Shown here: one piece after another, positions 15,040-30,004 of the stretch | Layout of the letters: every line of letters begins with the position of its first letter | Position numbering within the stretch: the first letter of the stretch is position 1 | Assembly (NCBI GenBank): GCA_017461445.1 | Contig: JAFTXW010000035.1 | Location: forward strand, 1-46,336 | Length of the DNA: 46,336 bases | Direction: 5' to 3' | From: Oscillospiraceae bacterium | GTDB lineage: Bacteria > Bacillota > Clostridia > Oscillospirales > Oscillospiraceae | Program-made: the position numbers and the translations under genes | Notes under the pieces: model-generated | Told to the model about the DNA's origin: nothing | The model's database searches: none | What the model saw: the letters and a program-made list of their open reading frames with translations, nothing else

Positions 15040-15245
15040 AGAGAACCACCCGCTATTGCGGGTGAAGCGGAAAAAGTTATACTTATGGATGGAAAAAAGG
15101 ACCTCCAATGATAGAGTAGTAGCAGGTTCGCCAACCACTACAAAACAAAATCAGAGGAGGTCATCCAAATGGGCAACCATAGTTTGGCACATACTAAAGA
15201 CGTTCATCGGCAGGGGTAGAATACCCCCATCCATGAACGCCTTTG
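15040..15245 (+). mobile_element. IS200/IS605-like remnant (internally deleted)
   Basis: The segment holds a left region with a CCCGC/GCGGG hairpin, a ribosome site and the first ten codons of an IS200-type transposase. It is then cut straight to a strong hairpin in which GTTCAT and ATGAAC flank a GGGGT/ACCCC core (about 15202-15239), as found near IS200/IS605 ends. Almost all of tnpA is missing, so this is a non-autonomous deletion derivative. Boundaries are approximate. Confidence 0.6.
15169..15219 (+). pseudogene. Truncated IS200-type transposase start (16 codons)
   Basis: ATG 15169, with AGAGGAGG upstream, encodes MGNHSLAHTK, matching the conserved beginning of IS200/IS605 TnpA (compare MGNKSLAHTKW, from memory). 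Sequence then leaves the family and stops at TAG 15217-15219. No HUH or tyrosine motif remains. Confidence 0.7.
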
Positions 15246-15322
15246 CTCATACTGGCATTATATTCCACAGGGGCGCGTTTGTCAATGTGAACAATGGTCA
15301 AAAACTTTTTTTGTGCAGGGTG

Positions 15323-15351
15323 TTGACAAATGGAGTTCGCTGGTGTATGAT
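15323..15351 (+). promoter_or_regulatory. Promoter of the glutamine synthetase gene
   Basis: TTGACA (15323-15328), 17 bases, TATGAT (15346-15351). Transcription would begin only a few bases before the hairpin at 15365-15400. Confidence 0.85.
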
Positions 15352-15364
15352 GCACCCATAAGGC

Positions 15365-15410
15365 AAAGGCGTCTTTGAGCTACGGCTCGAAGACGCCTTT
15401 TTTATTTTTT
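15365..15410 (+). terminator. Terminator hairpin directly behind the glutamine synthetase promoter
   Basis: AAAGGCGTCTTTGAGC and GCTCGAAGACGCCTTT pair over 16 positions, including one G-U pair, around a TACG loop and run into TTTATTTTTT. It lies between the promoter and the gene's AAAGGAG. Unless bypassed it should stop most transcripts, so it is probably an attenuator relieved by a protein or signal not visible here. The very short upstream RNA leaves little room for an aptamer. Confidence 0.85.
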
Positions 15411-15430
15411 GTCGAAAAGGAGCGTTTGTT

Positions 15431-17524
15431 TTGGGTACTGTTTCTGATTATTTTGGCTGCCTGGTGTTTGATGACCGGAGCATGAAGGCCAATTTAAGTG
15501 CCGATATTTATCAGTCCCTGCGCAAGACCATCGATCAGGGCGCAAAGCTGGATGGCAGTGTTGCCAATGCGGTGGCAGCAGCAATGAAGGATTGGGCCAT
15601 CGCCCATGGCGCGACCCACTTCACCCACTGGTTCCAGCCGCTGACCGGCATTACCGCCGAGAAGCACGACAGTTTCATTTCCCCCGCACCGGATGGCGGC
15701 GTTATCATGGATTTCTCCGGAAAGGAGCTGATCAAGGGCGAGCCTGACGCATCCAGTTTCCCCTCTGGCGGACTGCGGGCAACCTTTGAAGCCCGTGGCT
15801 ACACTGCCTGGGATCCCACCTCCTACGCCTTCATCAAAGGAAAGACCCTTTGCATCCCCACGGCCTTCTGTTCCTACGGCGGCGAGGCTTTGGATAAGAA
15901 AACGCCCCTGCTGCGTTCCATGGAAGCCCTGAACCGTCAGGCCATGCGGATTTTGAAGCTGTTCGGCAACGAGGATGTAAAACGCGTCCACACCTCCGTC
16001 GGCCCGGAGCAGGAATATTTCCTGATTCCCAAGGAGCTGTATGAGAAGCGCAAGGATCTGATCTATACCGGCAGAACCCTGTTCGGTGCCAAGCCTCCCA
16101 AGGGGCAGGAAATGGATGACCACTACTTCGGTGTCATCAAGCCCCGTGTAGCGGCTTACATGGCGGATCTGAACCAGGAGCTGTGGAAACTGGGCATTCT
16201 GGCAAAGACCGAGCACAACGAGGTCGCTCCCGCGCAGCACGAACTGGCTCCCATTTACACTACTACCAACATCGCCACCGACCACAACCAGCTGACCATG
16301 GAGATCATGCAGAAGGTCGCCGCCAAGCACGGTCTGGTGTGCCTGCTCCACGAGAAACCCTTCGCCGGTGTCAACGGCTCCGGCAAACACAATAACTGGT
16401 CCATTGCCACCGATACCGGCGTGAACCTGCTGTCCCCCGGTGAGACCCCCTATGAAAATGCCCAGTTCCTGCTGTTCCTGTGTGCCGTCATCAAGGCTGT
16501 GGACGATTATCAGGATCTGCTGAGAATTTCCGTGGCCACCGCAGGCAATGACCATCGCCTGGGTGCCAACGAGGCACCTCCCGCCGTTGTGTCCATCTTC
16601 CTTGGAGATGAACTGCAGGGCATCCTGGACGCCATCGAAAATGACACGCCTTACGAGGCAGCCAAGAAGAAGACCATGAAGCTGGGTGTGGATGTCCTGC
16701 CCCGGTTCGCACGGGACACCACCGACCGCAACCGTACCTCTCCCTTTGCGTTCACCGGCAATAAGTTTGAGTTCCGTATGGTCGGTTCCTCCAACTCCAT
16801 CGCCTGCGCCAACATCATGCTGAATGCCGCAGTTGCAGAGTCTCTGAAGATCTACGCTGACCGTCTGGAGGGTGTGGAGGATTTCGAAACCGCCCTGCAT
16901 GAGATGATCAAAAAGACCATCAGGGATCATAAGCGGATCATCTTCAACGGCAACGGCTATGATGAAGCCTGGCTGGAAGAAGCCGCCCGCCGTGGACTTT
17001 CCAACTATCCTACCACCCCCGACTGTATCCCCCACAGCCTGGATGAAAAGAATGTCAGAATGCTGACGGCGCACAAGGTGTTCTCTGTGGCAGAGCTGCG
17101 ATCCCGCTGCGAGATTCAGCTGGAGAATTACTGCAAGACCGTCATCATTGAGGCCAACACCATGATCGATATGGCCCGGAAGCAGATCCTTCCCGCCGTA
17201 GCGGGCTATGCTGCCGAGCTTGCGGGCAACCTGGCGGCAAAGAAAGCGGTCTGCCCCGATCTTGCCTGCGGTTATGAGACCGGTCTGGTCACCAAGCTTT
17301 CTGTGCTGACTGACCAGATCGCAGCGAAAACCGATGAGCTGGAGGCCGTGGTGCTGAGCCTGAAGGATGCCGGGGACGTGACTGCGGAATCCTACGCCAT
17401 CCGCAATGCTGTGATCGGTAAGATGGCAGCACTCAGAGCCGTGGCGGACGAGGCGGAGACCCTCACCGCCGAGAAGTACTGGCCCTTCCCCACCTACGGC
17501 GAGCTGCTGTTTGGTGCGCGGTAA
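15431..17524 (+). CDS. glnN: Glutamine synthetase type III (GSIII)
   Basis: Makes glutamine from glutamate, ammonia and ATP; 697 residues, normal for the large type III family and much longer than type I enzymes. The N-terminus [16 protein letters not shown] and [62 protein letters not shown] and [12 protein letters not shown] are family blocks covering the metal and substrate sites. It begins at TTG 15431 (reads MGTVSDYFG), with AAAGGAG eight bases upstream; the next ATG would remove conserved residues. It lies upstream of an operon of glutamine-consuming enzymes. Control is probably through the terminator just after its promoter. Confidence 0.95.
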   Translation: MGTVSDYFGCLVFDDRSMKANLSADIYQSLRKTIDQGAKLDGSVANAVAAAMKDWAIAHGATHFTHWFQPLTGITAEKHDSFISPAPDGGVIMDFSGKELIKGEPDASSFPSGGLRATFEARGYTAWDPTSYAFIKGKTLCIPTAFCSYGGEALDKKTPLLRSMEALNRQAMRILKLFGNEDVKRVHTSVGPEQEYFLIPKELYEKRKDLIYTGRTLFGAKPPKGQEMDDHYFGVIKPRVAAYMADLNQELWKLGILAKTEHNEVAPAQHELAPIYTTTNIATDHNQLTMEIMQKVAAKHGLVCLLHEKPFAGVNGSGKHNNWSIATDTGVNLLSPGETPYENAQFLLFLCAVIKAVDDYQDLLRISVATAGNDHRLGANEAPPAVVSIFLGDELQGILDAIENDTPYEAAKKKTMKLGVDVLPRFARDTTDRNRTSPFAFTGNKFEFRMVGSSNSIACANIMLNAAVAESLKIYADRLEGVEDFETALHEMIKKTIRDHKRIIFNGNGYDEAWLEEAARRGLSNYPTTPDCIPHSLDEKNVRMLTAHKVFSVAELRSRCEIQLENYCKTVIIEANTMIDMARKQILPAVAGYAAELAGNLAAKKAVCPDLACGYETGLVTKLSVLTDQIAAKTDELEAVVLSLKDAGDVTAESYAIRNAVIGKMAALRAVADEAETLTAEKYWPFPTYGELLFGAR

Positions 17525-17551
17525 GAATTTCGTAAGAAAGAAGAACACCCC

Positions 17552-17578
17552 TGGGAGAGCCGCATTGCGGCTCTCCCA
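17552..17578. terminator. Hairpin after the glutamine synthetase gene (weak terminator)
   Basis: TGGGAGAGCCGCA and TGCGGCTCTCCCA form a perfect 13-bp stem with a one-base loop as written. No T-run follows, so it may act in mRNA stability or as a weak or Rho-type stop rather than a full terminator. Transcription into the downstream purine genes therefore remains possible. Confidence 0.5.
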
Positions 17579-17588
17579 CAGGTTGGTT

Positions 17589-17765
17589 ATGGAGGAAACG
17601 ATAACGAATTATCTGAAAGCATTTGCAGAAAATGATATTACCGATGAAGAATTTGCGGCAGAACGCAGTCAATATTCCCATGCCCGGCCCTTTACGAAGG
17701 AATCCCTGCTGTACCGGGAGATTTTTGATACTATTTTCAATTTGAAATCTTTCACTTCAAATTGA
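17589..17765 (+). pseudogene. Small gene of unknown function, N-terminal part, interrupted
   Basis: ATG 17589 opens a frame starting MEETITNYLKAFAENDITDE and continuing through PFTKESLLYREIFDTIF before running into an AT-rich hairpin element and stopping at 17765. It has an acidic, helical look and matches no family I know. A second open stretch without its own start follows the element (17884-18024). The simplest view is one gene of roughly 100 residues split by an inserted repeat. Alternatively the first part is a short functional protein. Confidence 0.4.
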
Positions 17766-17883
17766 AAGACGTCGCCTGACGGCGTTGTCAATTCTGTGAT
17801 TTTCGAAATAGAAAATCACGGGATCCCGTCTCATATTGATCTTCATATAAAAACTTCAATGCCTCGCATTAAAGTGTTTAATT
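17741..17883. repeat. Hairpin-array repeat element inserted in a small gene
   Basis: About 140 bases made almost entirely of short palindromes: ATTTGAA with TTCAAAT, GACGTCGCC with GGCGTTGTC, GTGATTTTC with GAAAATCAC, then GGGATCCC. The ATACTATTTTCAATTTGAAAT word is nearly repeated, inverted, after carB at 30017-30042, and the GACGTCGCC hairpin resembles 14896-14916. This points to a dispersed mobile hairpin family. Edges are estimated. Confidence 0.5.
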
Positions 17884-18024
17884 GAATATCAGTATGAAAA
17901 ATACTATCCGGGTCAGGGACAGATGATCGTGGATTTTGGGATGCCAAACAAGGAATGGGAAAGCTGCAACGTCAGCAGCCCCTCCGCCAGAGTGCTGGCA
18001 AGCTATGGCGCGAGCGGCAAATAA
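17884..18024 (+). pseudogene. C-terminal part of the interrupted small gene
   Basis: An open stretch of 46 codons ending at TAA 18022-18024 and containing YYPGQGQMIVDFGMPNKEW and SARVLASYGASGK, with normal coding codon use but no ribosome site or start. It begins where the hairpin element ends and finishes 16 bases before purA. It looks like the distal half of the 17589 gene. I do not recognise the family. Confidence 0.35.
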
Positions 18025-18040
18025 ACAGGAGGAAAACAAA

Positions 18041-19315
18041 ATGGCAAACACAGCAATTGTAGGCATTAACTGGGGCGATGAAGGCAAGGGCAGAATGGTC
18101 GATCTGCTTACGGAAGATTTTGATATCGTCATTCGCTATCAGGGCGGAGGAAACGCCGGGCACACCGTTATCAATGAATATGGCAAATTTGCCCTCCATC
18201 TGCTTCCCTCCGGTATTTTTCGCAAGGGAGTGGTAAATATTCTGGGCAATGGTGTTGCCCTTGATCCTGAAAATCTGTGGATCGAAATTGAGGATGTGAC
18301 CGCCAAGGGTGTGCCCATCACCCCGGAGAATTTAAAAATCAGCGGCCGGGCATCCCTGCTGCTTCCCTGGCACCGGGAGCTGGATGGCCTGGAGGAAGCC
18401 CGGCTGGCTGACAAAAAATACGGTTCCACCAAGCAGGGCATTGCCCCCTTTTATGCGGATAAATATCAGAAGAAAACCATTCTGGCAGGCGAGCTCCTGT
18501 ATCCTGACCACCTGAAAGAGCATCTGAAAGACCTGATGGAGTGGAAGAACCTGACCCTGACTTCTGTTTATGGAGCCAAGGCAGCAACCATGGAGAAACT
18601 GGAAAGCTGGATCGCTACCTATTGCGAAAAGATCAAGCCCTTTATCTGTGACACCGGTATATTCCTCCGGGATGCACAGGCCGCAGGCAAGAAGATCCTT
18701 TTTGAGGCGCAGCTTGGTGCCCTTCGGGATCTGGACTATGGCATCCATCCTTATACCACTTCCTCCAATGCGATTGCTGCCTATGCACCTGTGGGCTCCG
18801 GTCTGCCCTCCGCCAGAATCGATGAAGTGGTCGGCGTAGTCAAGGCCTACTCCACCTGTGTGGGCGAAGGTCCCTTTGTCTGTGAGATGTTTGGCGAAGA
18901 GGCGGATGCCCTGCGGGAAGCAGGCTTTGAGTACGGCGCGAAAACAGGCCGTCCCCGCCGTGTTGGCCCCATCGATATTGTGGCCACCCGGTATGGCGTA
19001 CAGGTGCAGGGAGCAACCAATATTGCTCTGACAAAACTGGATGTTATGAGCTATATGGAAAAGATCCCGGTCTGTACCCGCTATCTGGTGGAAGGCAAGG
19101 AAACCGACGAATTCCCCTTCCCGACCCTGCTGGAAAAGGCCCAGCCGGTAATCGAATATATGGACGGCTGGAAATGCGGCATTTCCGATGTCCGCAAATG
19201 GGAAGACCTGCCCATTACCGCACAACGGTATGTCGAGTTTATCGAACAGCAGATCGGCTGTCATATTGGCTACGTTTCTGTTGGCCCGGAGCGGGACAGC
19301 ATCATCATTCGGTAA
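18041..19315 (+). CDS. purA: Adenylosuccinate synthetase
   Basis: Converts IMP and aspartate to adenylosuccinate with GTP, the first committed step to AMP; 424 residues, normal length. Start at ATG 18041 (MANTAIVGINWGDEGKGR) with ACAGGAGG before it; the longer frame runs back through the pseudogene. Visible motifs are the P-loop GDEGKG, GGGNAGHTV, FEAQLGALRDLDYGIHPYTTSSN, and KTGRPRRVG. It begins the purA-purB-guaA-glmS-pyrG-carA-carB run, spaced 12 bases from purB. Confidence 0.96.
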   Translation: MANTAIVGINWGDEGKGRMVDLLTEDFDIVIRYQGGGNAGHTVINEYGKFALHLLPSGIFRKGVVNILGNGVALDPENLWIEIEDVTAKGVPITPENLKISGRASLLLPWHRELDGLEEARLADKKYGSTKQGIAPFYADKYQKKTILAGELLYPDHLKEHLKDLMEWKNLTLTSVYGAKAATMEKLESWIATYCEKIKPFICDTGIFLRDAQAAGKKILFEAQLGALRDLDYGIHPYTTSSNAIAAYAPVGSGLPSARIDEVVGVVKAYSTCVGEGPFVCEMFGEEADALREAGFEYGAKTGRPRRVGPIDIVATRYGVQVQGATNIALTKLDVMSYMEKIPVCTRYLVEGKETDEFPFPTLLEKAQPVIEYMDGWKCGISDVRKWEDLPITAQRYVEFIEQQIGCHIGYVSVGPERDSIIIR

Positions 19316-19327
19316 GGAGAGAAAGAA

Positions 19328-20743
19328 ATGACAAACAAATACGAATCCCCCCTGAGTTCCCGATATGCATCCGAATATATGCTGCATCTGTTTTCTTCTG
19401 ATATGCGCATTCAGACATGGAGAAAGCTTTGGGTGGCACTGGCCCGTGCAGAACATACATTGGGCCTTCCTGTAACGGCGGAGCAGGTGGCGGAGCTGGA
19501 AGCCCATATCACGGATATTGACTACGAATGTGCCGCCGCCCGGGAGAAGGAGGTCCGCCATGATGTGATGGCCCATGTCTATGCCTATGGCAAGGCTGCC
19601 CCCTCTGCCGCGGGTATTATTCATCTGGGTGCCACCAGCTGCTATGTGACCGACAATGCGGATATCATCCTGTACCGGGATGGCCTGAAATACCTCCGGC
19701 AGGAGCTGCTGAAGGTTATCGCGAATCTTGCGGAATTTGCAGACAAGTATAAAGCTGTGCCGACTTTGGGTTATACCCACTACCAGCCTGCCCAGCTGGT
19801 GACGGTGGGCAAGCGGGCGGCCCTCTGGATGCAGGATTTTCTGAGCGATCTGGAAGAACTGGATTTCGTCATTGGCAGCATGAAGTTCTTGGGCTGCCGG
19901 GGCACCACCGGAACGGAAGCCAGCTTTCTGGAACTGTTTGAAGGTGATACGCATAAGATCGATGAAATGAACCGCCGTATCTGCATGGATTTCGGATTTG
20001 AAGAATGCTGCCCGGTCTGTGGTCAGACTTATCCCCGAAAGCTGGACAGCAGAATTCTGAATGTACTGTCTTCCGTTGCCCAGAGCTGCTATCGGATGGC
20101 AAATGACATCCGGCTGTTACAGCATGACCGGCAGGTGGAGGAGCCCTTTGAAAAGAATCAGATCGGTTCCTCCGCTATGGCCTACAAGCGCAATCCCATG
20201 CGCTGTGAGCGGATCTGCAGCCTTTCCCGCTACCTGATGGCGGATGCGCTGAATGCCCCCATGACCGCTTCGACCCAATGGCTGGAGCGGACACTGGACG
20301 ATTCCGCCAACCGCCGCATCTCCATGCCGGAGGGCTTCCTGTGTGCCGATGCCATTTTACGTCTTGCTCAAAATGTGACCAACGGCCTTCACGTCAATGA
20401 GAAGATCGTAGAGAAGGCCGTCCGGGAGTACCTGCCCTTCATCGCTACGGAAAATCTGATGATGGAGGGCGTGAAGCGGGGCGGAGATCGGCAGGAGCTG
20501 CACGAGATCATCCGCAAGTGTTCTATGGATGCTACCGCAAAAATGAAGAACGGTGAACCTTGGGATTTGCTTTCTGACTTGGCAGAGTACCCCGAATTCG
20601 GTATGACAAAGCAAGAGATGGAAGCCGTTCTCGATCCCATGCGCTACATCGGCAGATGCCCCCAGCAGGTGGCCCGGTTCCTGGAGCAGGTATCCCCGCT
20701 GATTGCGGGCATTACCAAAGAAGAAACCCAAATTAATCTGTAA
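19328..20743 (+). CDS. purB: Adenylosuccinate lyase
   Basis: Fumarase-superfamily lyase acting twice in purine synthesis (SAICAR to AICAR and adenylosuccinate to AMP), 471 residues. HLGATSCYVTDNAD and the catalytic flexible loop QIGSSAMAYKRNPMRCE are diagnostic, and TLGYTHYQPAQ holds the base region. It follows purA with GGAGAGAAAG before its ATG and precedes guaA by nine bases, so AMP and GMP branches are cotranscribed. Confidence 0.96.
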   Translation: MTNKYESPLSSRYASEYMLHLFSSDMRIQTWRKLWVALARAEHTLGLPVTAEQVAELEAHITDIDYECAAAREKEVRHDVMAHVYAYGKAAPSAAGIIHLGATSCYVTDNADIILYRDGLKYLRQELLKVIANLAEFADKYKAVPTLGYTHYQPAQLVTVGKRAALWMQDFLSDLEELDFVIGSMKFLGCRGTTGTEASFLELFEGDTHKIDEMNRRICMDFGFEECCPVCGQTYPRKLDSRILNVLSSVAQSCYRMANDIRLLQHDRQVEEPFEKNQIGSSAMAYKRNPMRCERICSLSRYLMADALNAPMTASTQWLERTLDDSANRRISMPEGFLCADAILRLAQNVTNGLHVNEKIVEKAVREYLPFIATENLMMEGVKRGGDRQELHEIIRKCSMDATAKMKNGEPWDLLSDLAEYPEFGMTKQEMEAVLDPMRYIGRCPQQVARFLEQVSPLIAGITKEETQINL

Positions 20744-20752
20744 GGAGACAGT

Positions 20753-22288
20753 ATGGACGAGAAGATTCTGGTATTGGATTTTGGCGGACAATACAACCAG
20801 CTGATCGCCCGGAGAGTCCGGGAGCAGCAGGTCTATGCCGAAATCAAGCCTTACAATAAAATCACAACCGAACAAATCAAAGCTGCCGGATACAAAGGGA
20901 TCATTTTTACCGGAGGCCCTAACAGCGTCTATGACGAAACGTCTCCCCATTTTGATCCTGCGGTGCTGGAACTGGGAATCCCTGTTCTCGGTATTTGTTA
21001 CGGGGATCAGCTGATGGCCTGGATGGCCGGCGGTGAAGTCAGCAGTGCAGACAGCGGCAGCGAGTACGGAAAGACCATGCTTTACCGCAGGGAATGCCCC
21101 CTGTTCCGGGATATCCCCCATACCAGCGTCTGCTGGATGAGCCACACGGACTTCGTGAGCCGTGTTCCGAGCGGCTTCCGTGTGATCGCCCACACCGACA
21201 AGTGCCCCTGCGCCGCCATGTGCGACGAAAACCGAAAGCTCTACGGTGTTCAGTTCCACCCGGAGGTGACCCATACGGCATACGGAAAGCAGATGCTGCA
21301 TAATTTCCTGTACGATATCTGCGGATGCCGCGGACTGTGGCGCATGGACGGCTTTGCGGAGCGGAGCATCGCAAAATACCGCAAAGAGCTGGCCGGAAAG
21401 AAGGTTCTCTGCGCCCTCAGCGGCGGCGTGGACAGTGCCGTGGCGGCAGTGCTGCTGCATAAGGCCATCGGCGATGATCTGACCTGTGTATTTGTGGATC
21501 ACGGCCTGCTGCGAAAGAACGAAGGCGACTGGGTAAAAAGCATTTTCCGGGGACAGTTCGGAATGAACCTGATTCGGGCCAATGTGCAGGAACGGTTTTT
21601 GAAAAAACTGGCAGGTGTAACGGAACCCGAGCAAAAACGGAAGATCATCGGTACGGAATTCATCCGGGTATTTGAGGAAGAAGCCCGCAAGCTGGGCAAG
21701 GTAGAAGTGCTGGTTCAGGGTACCATTTATCCCGATGTCATTGAAAGCGGCGCGGGTGATGCCTCCACCATTAAGAGCCATCACAATGTGGGCGGCCTGC
21801 CGGATGTGATGGAGTTCGAAGAAATTGTGGAACCCCTGCGGGATCTTTTCAAGGACGAAGTCCGCAAGGTCGGCCTGGAGCTTGGGATCCCTGATGAACT
21901 GGTGTTCCGTCAGCCCTTCCCCGGCCCCGGTCTGGCGGTGCGCATTATCGGGGAAATTACTCACGATAAACTGGAAACCCTCCGGGAAGCGGACTGGATC
22001 TTCCGGGAGGAATTGGAAAAGAATCCGGTCAGGAATATTGCCAGCCAGTATTTTGCGGTCCTTACGGATACCCGCAGTGTGGGCGTTATGGGAGATATGC
22101 GAACCTATGGTCATACCGTTGCCCTGCGCTGTGTGACGACGGACGACTTTATGACCGTAGACTGGACCAGGATTCCCTTCGGGGTGTTGGAAAAGGCAAG
22201 CAGCCGCATCACCGGTGAAGTCCCCGGCATCAACCGGGTGGTCTACGATATTACAAGTAAGCCACCGGCTACTGTGGAATGGGAGTAA
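20753..22288 (+). CDS. guaA: GMP synthase (glutamine-hydrolysing)
   Basis: Amidates XMP to GMP with glutamine and ATP, 511 residues. The N-terminal class I amidotransferase domain has [11 protein letters not shown] (nucleophile Cys) and [11 protein letters not shown] (His and Glu). The ATP pyrophosphatase P-loop is [13 protein letters not shown]. The C-terminal dimer domain contains [15 protein letters not shown]. It is the first of the glutamine-dependent enzymes in this operon; AAGGAGACAGT precedes the ATG. Confidence 0.97.
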   Translation: MDEKILVLDFGGQYNQLIARRVREQQVYAEIKPYNKITTEQIKAAGYKGIIFTGGPNSVYDETSPHFDPAVLELGIPVLGICYGDQLMAWMAGGEVSSADSGSEYGKTMLYRRECPLFRDIPHTSVCWMSHTDFVSRVPSGFRVIAHTDKCPCAAMCDENRKLYGVQFHPEVTHTAYGKQMLHNFLYDICGCRGLWRMDGFAERSIAKYRKELAGKKVLCALSGGVDSAVAAVLLHKAIGDDLTCVFVDHGLLRKNEGDWVKSIFRGQFGMNLIRANVQERFLKKLAGVTEPEQKRKIIGTEFIRVFEEEARKLGKVEVLVQGTIYPDVIESGAGDASTIKSHHNVGGLPDVMEFEEIVEPLRDLFKDEVRKVGLELGIPDELVFRQPFPGPGLAVRIIGEITHDKLETLREADWIFREELEKNPVRNIASQYFAVLTDTRSVGVMGDMRTYGHTVALRCVTTDDFMTVDWTRIPFGVLEKASSRITGEVPGINRVVYDITSKPPATVEWE

Positions 22289-22306
22289 CGGTAAGGAGGA
22301 ACTTTT

Positions 22307-26823
<4,517 letters not shown>

Positions 26824-26831
<8 letters not shown>

Positions 26832-29800
26832 GAGAACAGATATCCATAAAATACTGGTCATCGGTTCCGGCCCCATCGTCATTGGTCAGGCGGCGGAATT
26901 CGACTATGCCGGCACACAGGCCTGCCTGGCTCTGAAAGAGGAAGGGTATGAGGTCATTCTCTGCAATTCCAATCCTGCCACCATTATGACAGACCCGTCC
27001 ATTGCGGATAAGGTCTACATGGAACCCCTGACCCTGGAATATATCGCCCGGATCGTCCGCTACGAGCGTCCGGACGCCATTATCCCCGGTCTTGGCGGCC
27101 AGACGGGATTGAACCTTGCCATGCAGCTGGAAAAGAAGGGCATTCTGAGAGAATGTCATACGCGGCTGCTTGGCACACCCAGCCACAGTATCGAACAGGC
27201 AGAAGACCGGGAGCTGTTTAAGGAGCTGTGCGAAAGCCTGGGCGAGCCTGTACTGCCTTCCAGGATTGCAAACACCATGGAGGAAGGTTTGAAAGCGGCC
27301 CGGGAGATCGGATATCCGGTGGTTTTGCGGCCCGCTTTTACCCTCGGCGGTACCGGCGGCGGCTTCGCGGACAACGAGGAGGAGTTCCGGGAGATCATGA
27401 AGAACGCCCTCGTGCTGTCTCCTGTCCATCAGGTGCTGGTGGAGAAGTCCATCAAAGGCTATAAGGAGATCGAATACGAGGTCATGCGGGATGCCAATGA
27501 TACTGCCATCGCCATCTGCAACATGGAAAACCTCGACCCAGTCGGCATCCACACCGGCGATTCCATCGTAGTCTGCCCCTCCCAGACCCTGACCAACAAG
27601 GAATACCATATGCTCCGGGATTCTGCTCTGAAGCTGATCCGTGCGCTGAAAATTCAGGGCGGCTGTAATGTGCAGTTTGCCCTGGATCCCAAATCCTTCC
27701 AGTATTACCTGATCGAAGTCAATCCCAGGGTGTCCCGTTCCTCCGCGCTGGCCTCCAAAGCCAGCGGCTACCCCATCGCCCGGGTTTCCGCAAAAATCTG
27801 CGTGGGCATGACGCTGGATGAAATTCGCCTTGCCAACACCTGTGCGGCCTTTGAGCCCGCGCTGGATTATGTGGTGACAAAAATGCCCCGGTTCCCCTTC
27901 GACAAATTCTCCGATGCCAACAACCGCCTGGGAACCCAGATGAAAGCCACCGGCGAGACCATGAGCGTGGGCAGAACTTTTGAGGAAAGCCTCCTGAAAG
28001 GTATCCGTTCCCTGGAAATCGGTGTGTACCATCTGCACATGGGGAAATTCGATGACTGGGACAAGGATGAACTGCTGCGCTATATTGCCATCGGCACCGA
28101 TGACCGCATCTACGCCATTGCTCAGCTTCTGCGGTTGGGTACGAGGGCGGAGGAGATCGTGGATGCCACGGGCATCGATGCGTTCTTTATCCGTAAGCTG
28201 CGAAACATCGTAGAATTGGAGCAGTATCTGAAAGATCATCCCAATGACGGCGGCGCGCTGTTTGAAGCAAAAAAGAGTGGCTTTCCGGATAAAGCCATTG
28301 CAAAGCTCTGGGGCGTGCGGGAGGGGGATATCTACACTCTGCGCAAAGAACAGAATATCCTTCCCGGCTACCGGATGATCGACTCCTGTGCCGTGGAATT
28401 TGACAGCTATATTCCCTATTTTTATTCCACCTACGAAACGGAAAACGAATCTGTGGTATCGGACAGGAAAAAGGTCATCGTTCTCGGCTCCGGCCCCATC
28501 CGCATTGGTCAGGGCGTGGAATTTGACTATTCCACCGTCCATGCCATCCAGACCATCCAAAAGGCAGGCTATGAAGCCATCATTATCAACAACAACCCGG
28601 AAACAGTTTCCACCGACTACACCACTTCCGACAAGCTGTACTTTGAGCCGCTGACTGTGGAGGATGTGATGAATATCGTGACCCTGGAGCGGCCGGAGGG
28701 TGTCATTGCGTCTCTGGGCGGGCAGACCGCCATCAACCTTGCACAGCCACTGACTGACCTTGGTGTAAAGATCATCGGAACCGACTGTGCCGCCATCGAA
28801 AAGGCGGAGGACAGAAATGTCTTTGAAAATCTGCTGAACGAGCTGAATATTCCCCGGGCAAAAGGCAAAGCTGTTACCAAAATCGAGGATGGTGTGGCTG
28901 CTGCCCGGGAAATCGGCTACCCGGTTCTGGTGCGGCCCAGCTTCGTCCTTGGCGGACGGGCTATGCAGATCGTGGCGGACGAGGAACATCTGCGCCGCTA
29001 TCTGCACACTGCCGTGGAAATCGATGAGGATAAGCCTGTGCTGGTGGATAAATATATCCGGGGCAAAGAGGTAGAGATCGATGCCATCTGTGACGGTACA
29101 GATGTATTCGTTCCCGGCATCATGGAGCTGGTGGAGCGCACCGGTGTCCACTCCGGCGATTCCATCAGCGTGTATCCCTCCTTTTCCATTTCGGATCAGG
29201 TCAAGGGGATCATCCTGCAATATGCGAAAAAGCTGGGGCCAGCCATTGGCATTCGGGGACTGTTCAATATCCAGTTTATTGTAGATAAAGACGATAATGT
29301 GTATATCATCGAGGTCAATCCCCGATCCTCCCGAACAGTTCCATTCCTGAGCAAAGCCACCGGTTATCCTCTGGCGGACATTGCTACCCTGGTGTCTCTG
29401 GGCCACAGTCTGAAAGAGCAGGGTATCGATATGCTGTATCCCGACGAAAAGACGCGGTATTATGCCAAGGCTCCCGCCTTTTCGTTTGCCAAGCTCCGGG
29501 GACTGGATGCCTATCTCAGTCCGGAAATGAAGTCCACCGGCGAGGCCATCGGCTATGATAACTCCCTGACCCGGGCACTATATAAGGCACTGCAGGCCTC
29601 CGGCGTAAAGCTGCAGAACTACGGTACGGTCTTTGCCACGATTTCCGACGAGGACAAGGAGGAGGCCCTGCCCCTGCTGCGCCGCTTCTACGCGCTGGGC
29701 TTCAATATCGAAGCCACCGCAGGTACAGCGGCATTTCTCAAAAAACACGGTATCCGTACCCGTATCAAGGCAAAGGTGGATGACGGCTCCACGGAAATTC

Positions 29801-30003
29801 TGGATTCCATCCGGCAGGGTCATGTGACCTATGTCATCAACACCATGGATGTCCGCTGTGAGGACATTCACTCCGGCTCCAGCCAAATACGCCGCTGCGC
29901 CGTAGAGAACGGCGTAACCATGCTGACGGCACTGGATACCGTCCGGGTGCTGCTGGATGTGCTGGAGGAAATCACTCTGGGGATTTCTACCATCGACGCA
30001 TAA
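26824..30003 (+). CDS. carB: Carbamoyl-phosphate synthase, large chain
   Basis: Makes carbamoyl phosphate for pyrimidines and arginine, 1059 residues, full length. Two homologous ATP-grasp halves are visible: [19 protein letters not shown] near the start and [19 protein letters not shown] in the second half, with GGQTGLNLA and GGQTAINLA. The C-terminal MGS-like regulatory domain runs from about residue 930. It is the last gene of the operon; hairpin DNA follows. Confidence 0.97.
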
Positions 30004-30004
30004 C

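Noticed and set aside
15494-17548. 684-codon minus-strand open frame opposite glutamine synthetase
   Set aside because: Mirror of a complete type III glutamine synthetase gene; no motifs of its own.
17552-17578. Hairpin after glnN as a full intrinsic terminator
   Set aside because: Strong stem but no T-run, so it is listed only as a weak terminator-like hairpin.
22289-22306. glmS ribozyme before glmS
   Set aside because: Only 18 bases separate guaA from glmS; no room for the ribozyme fold.
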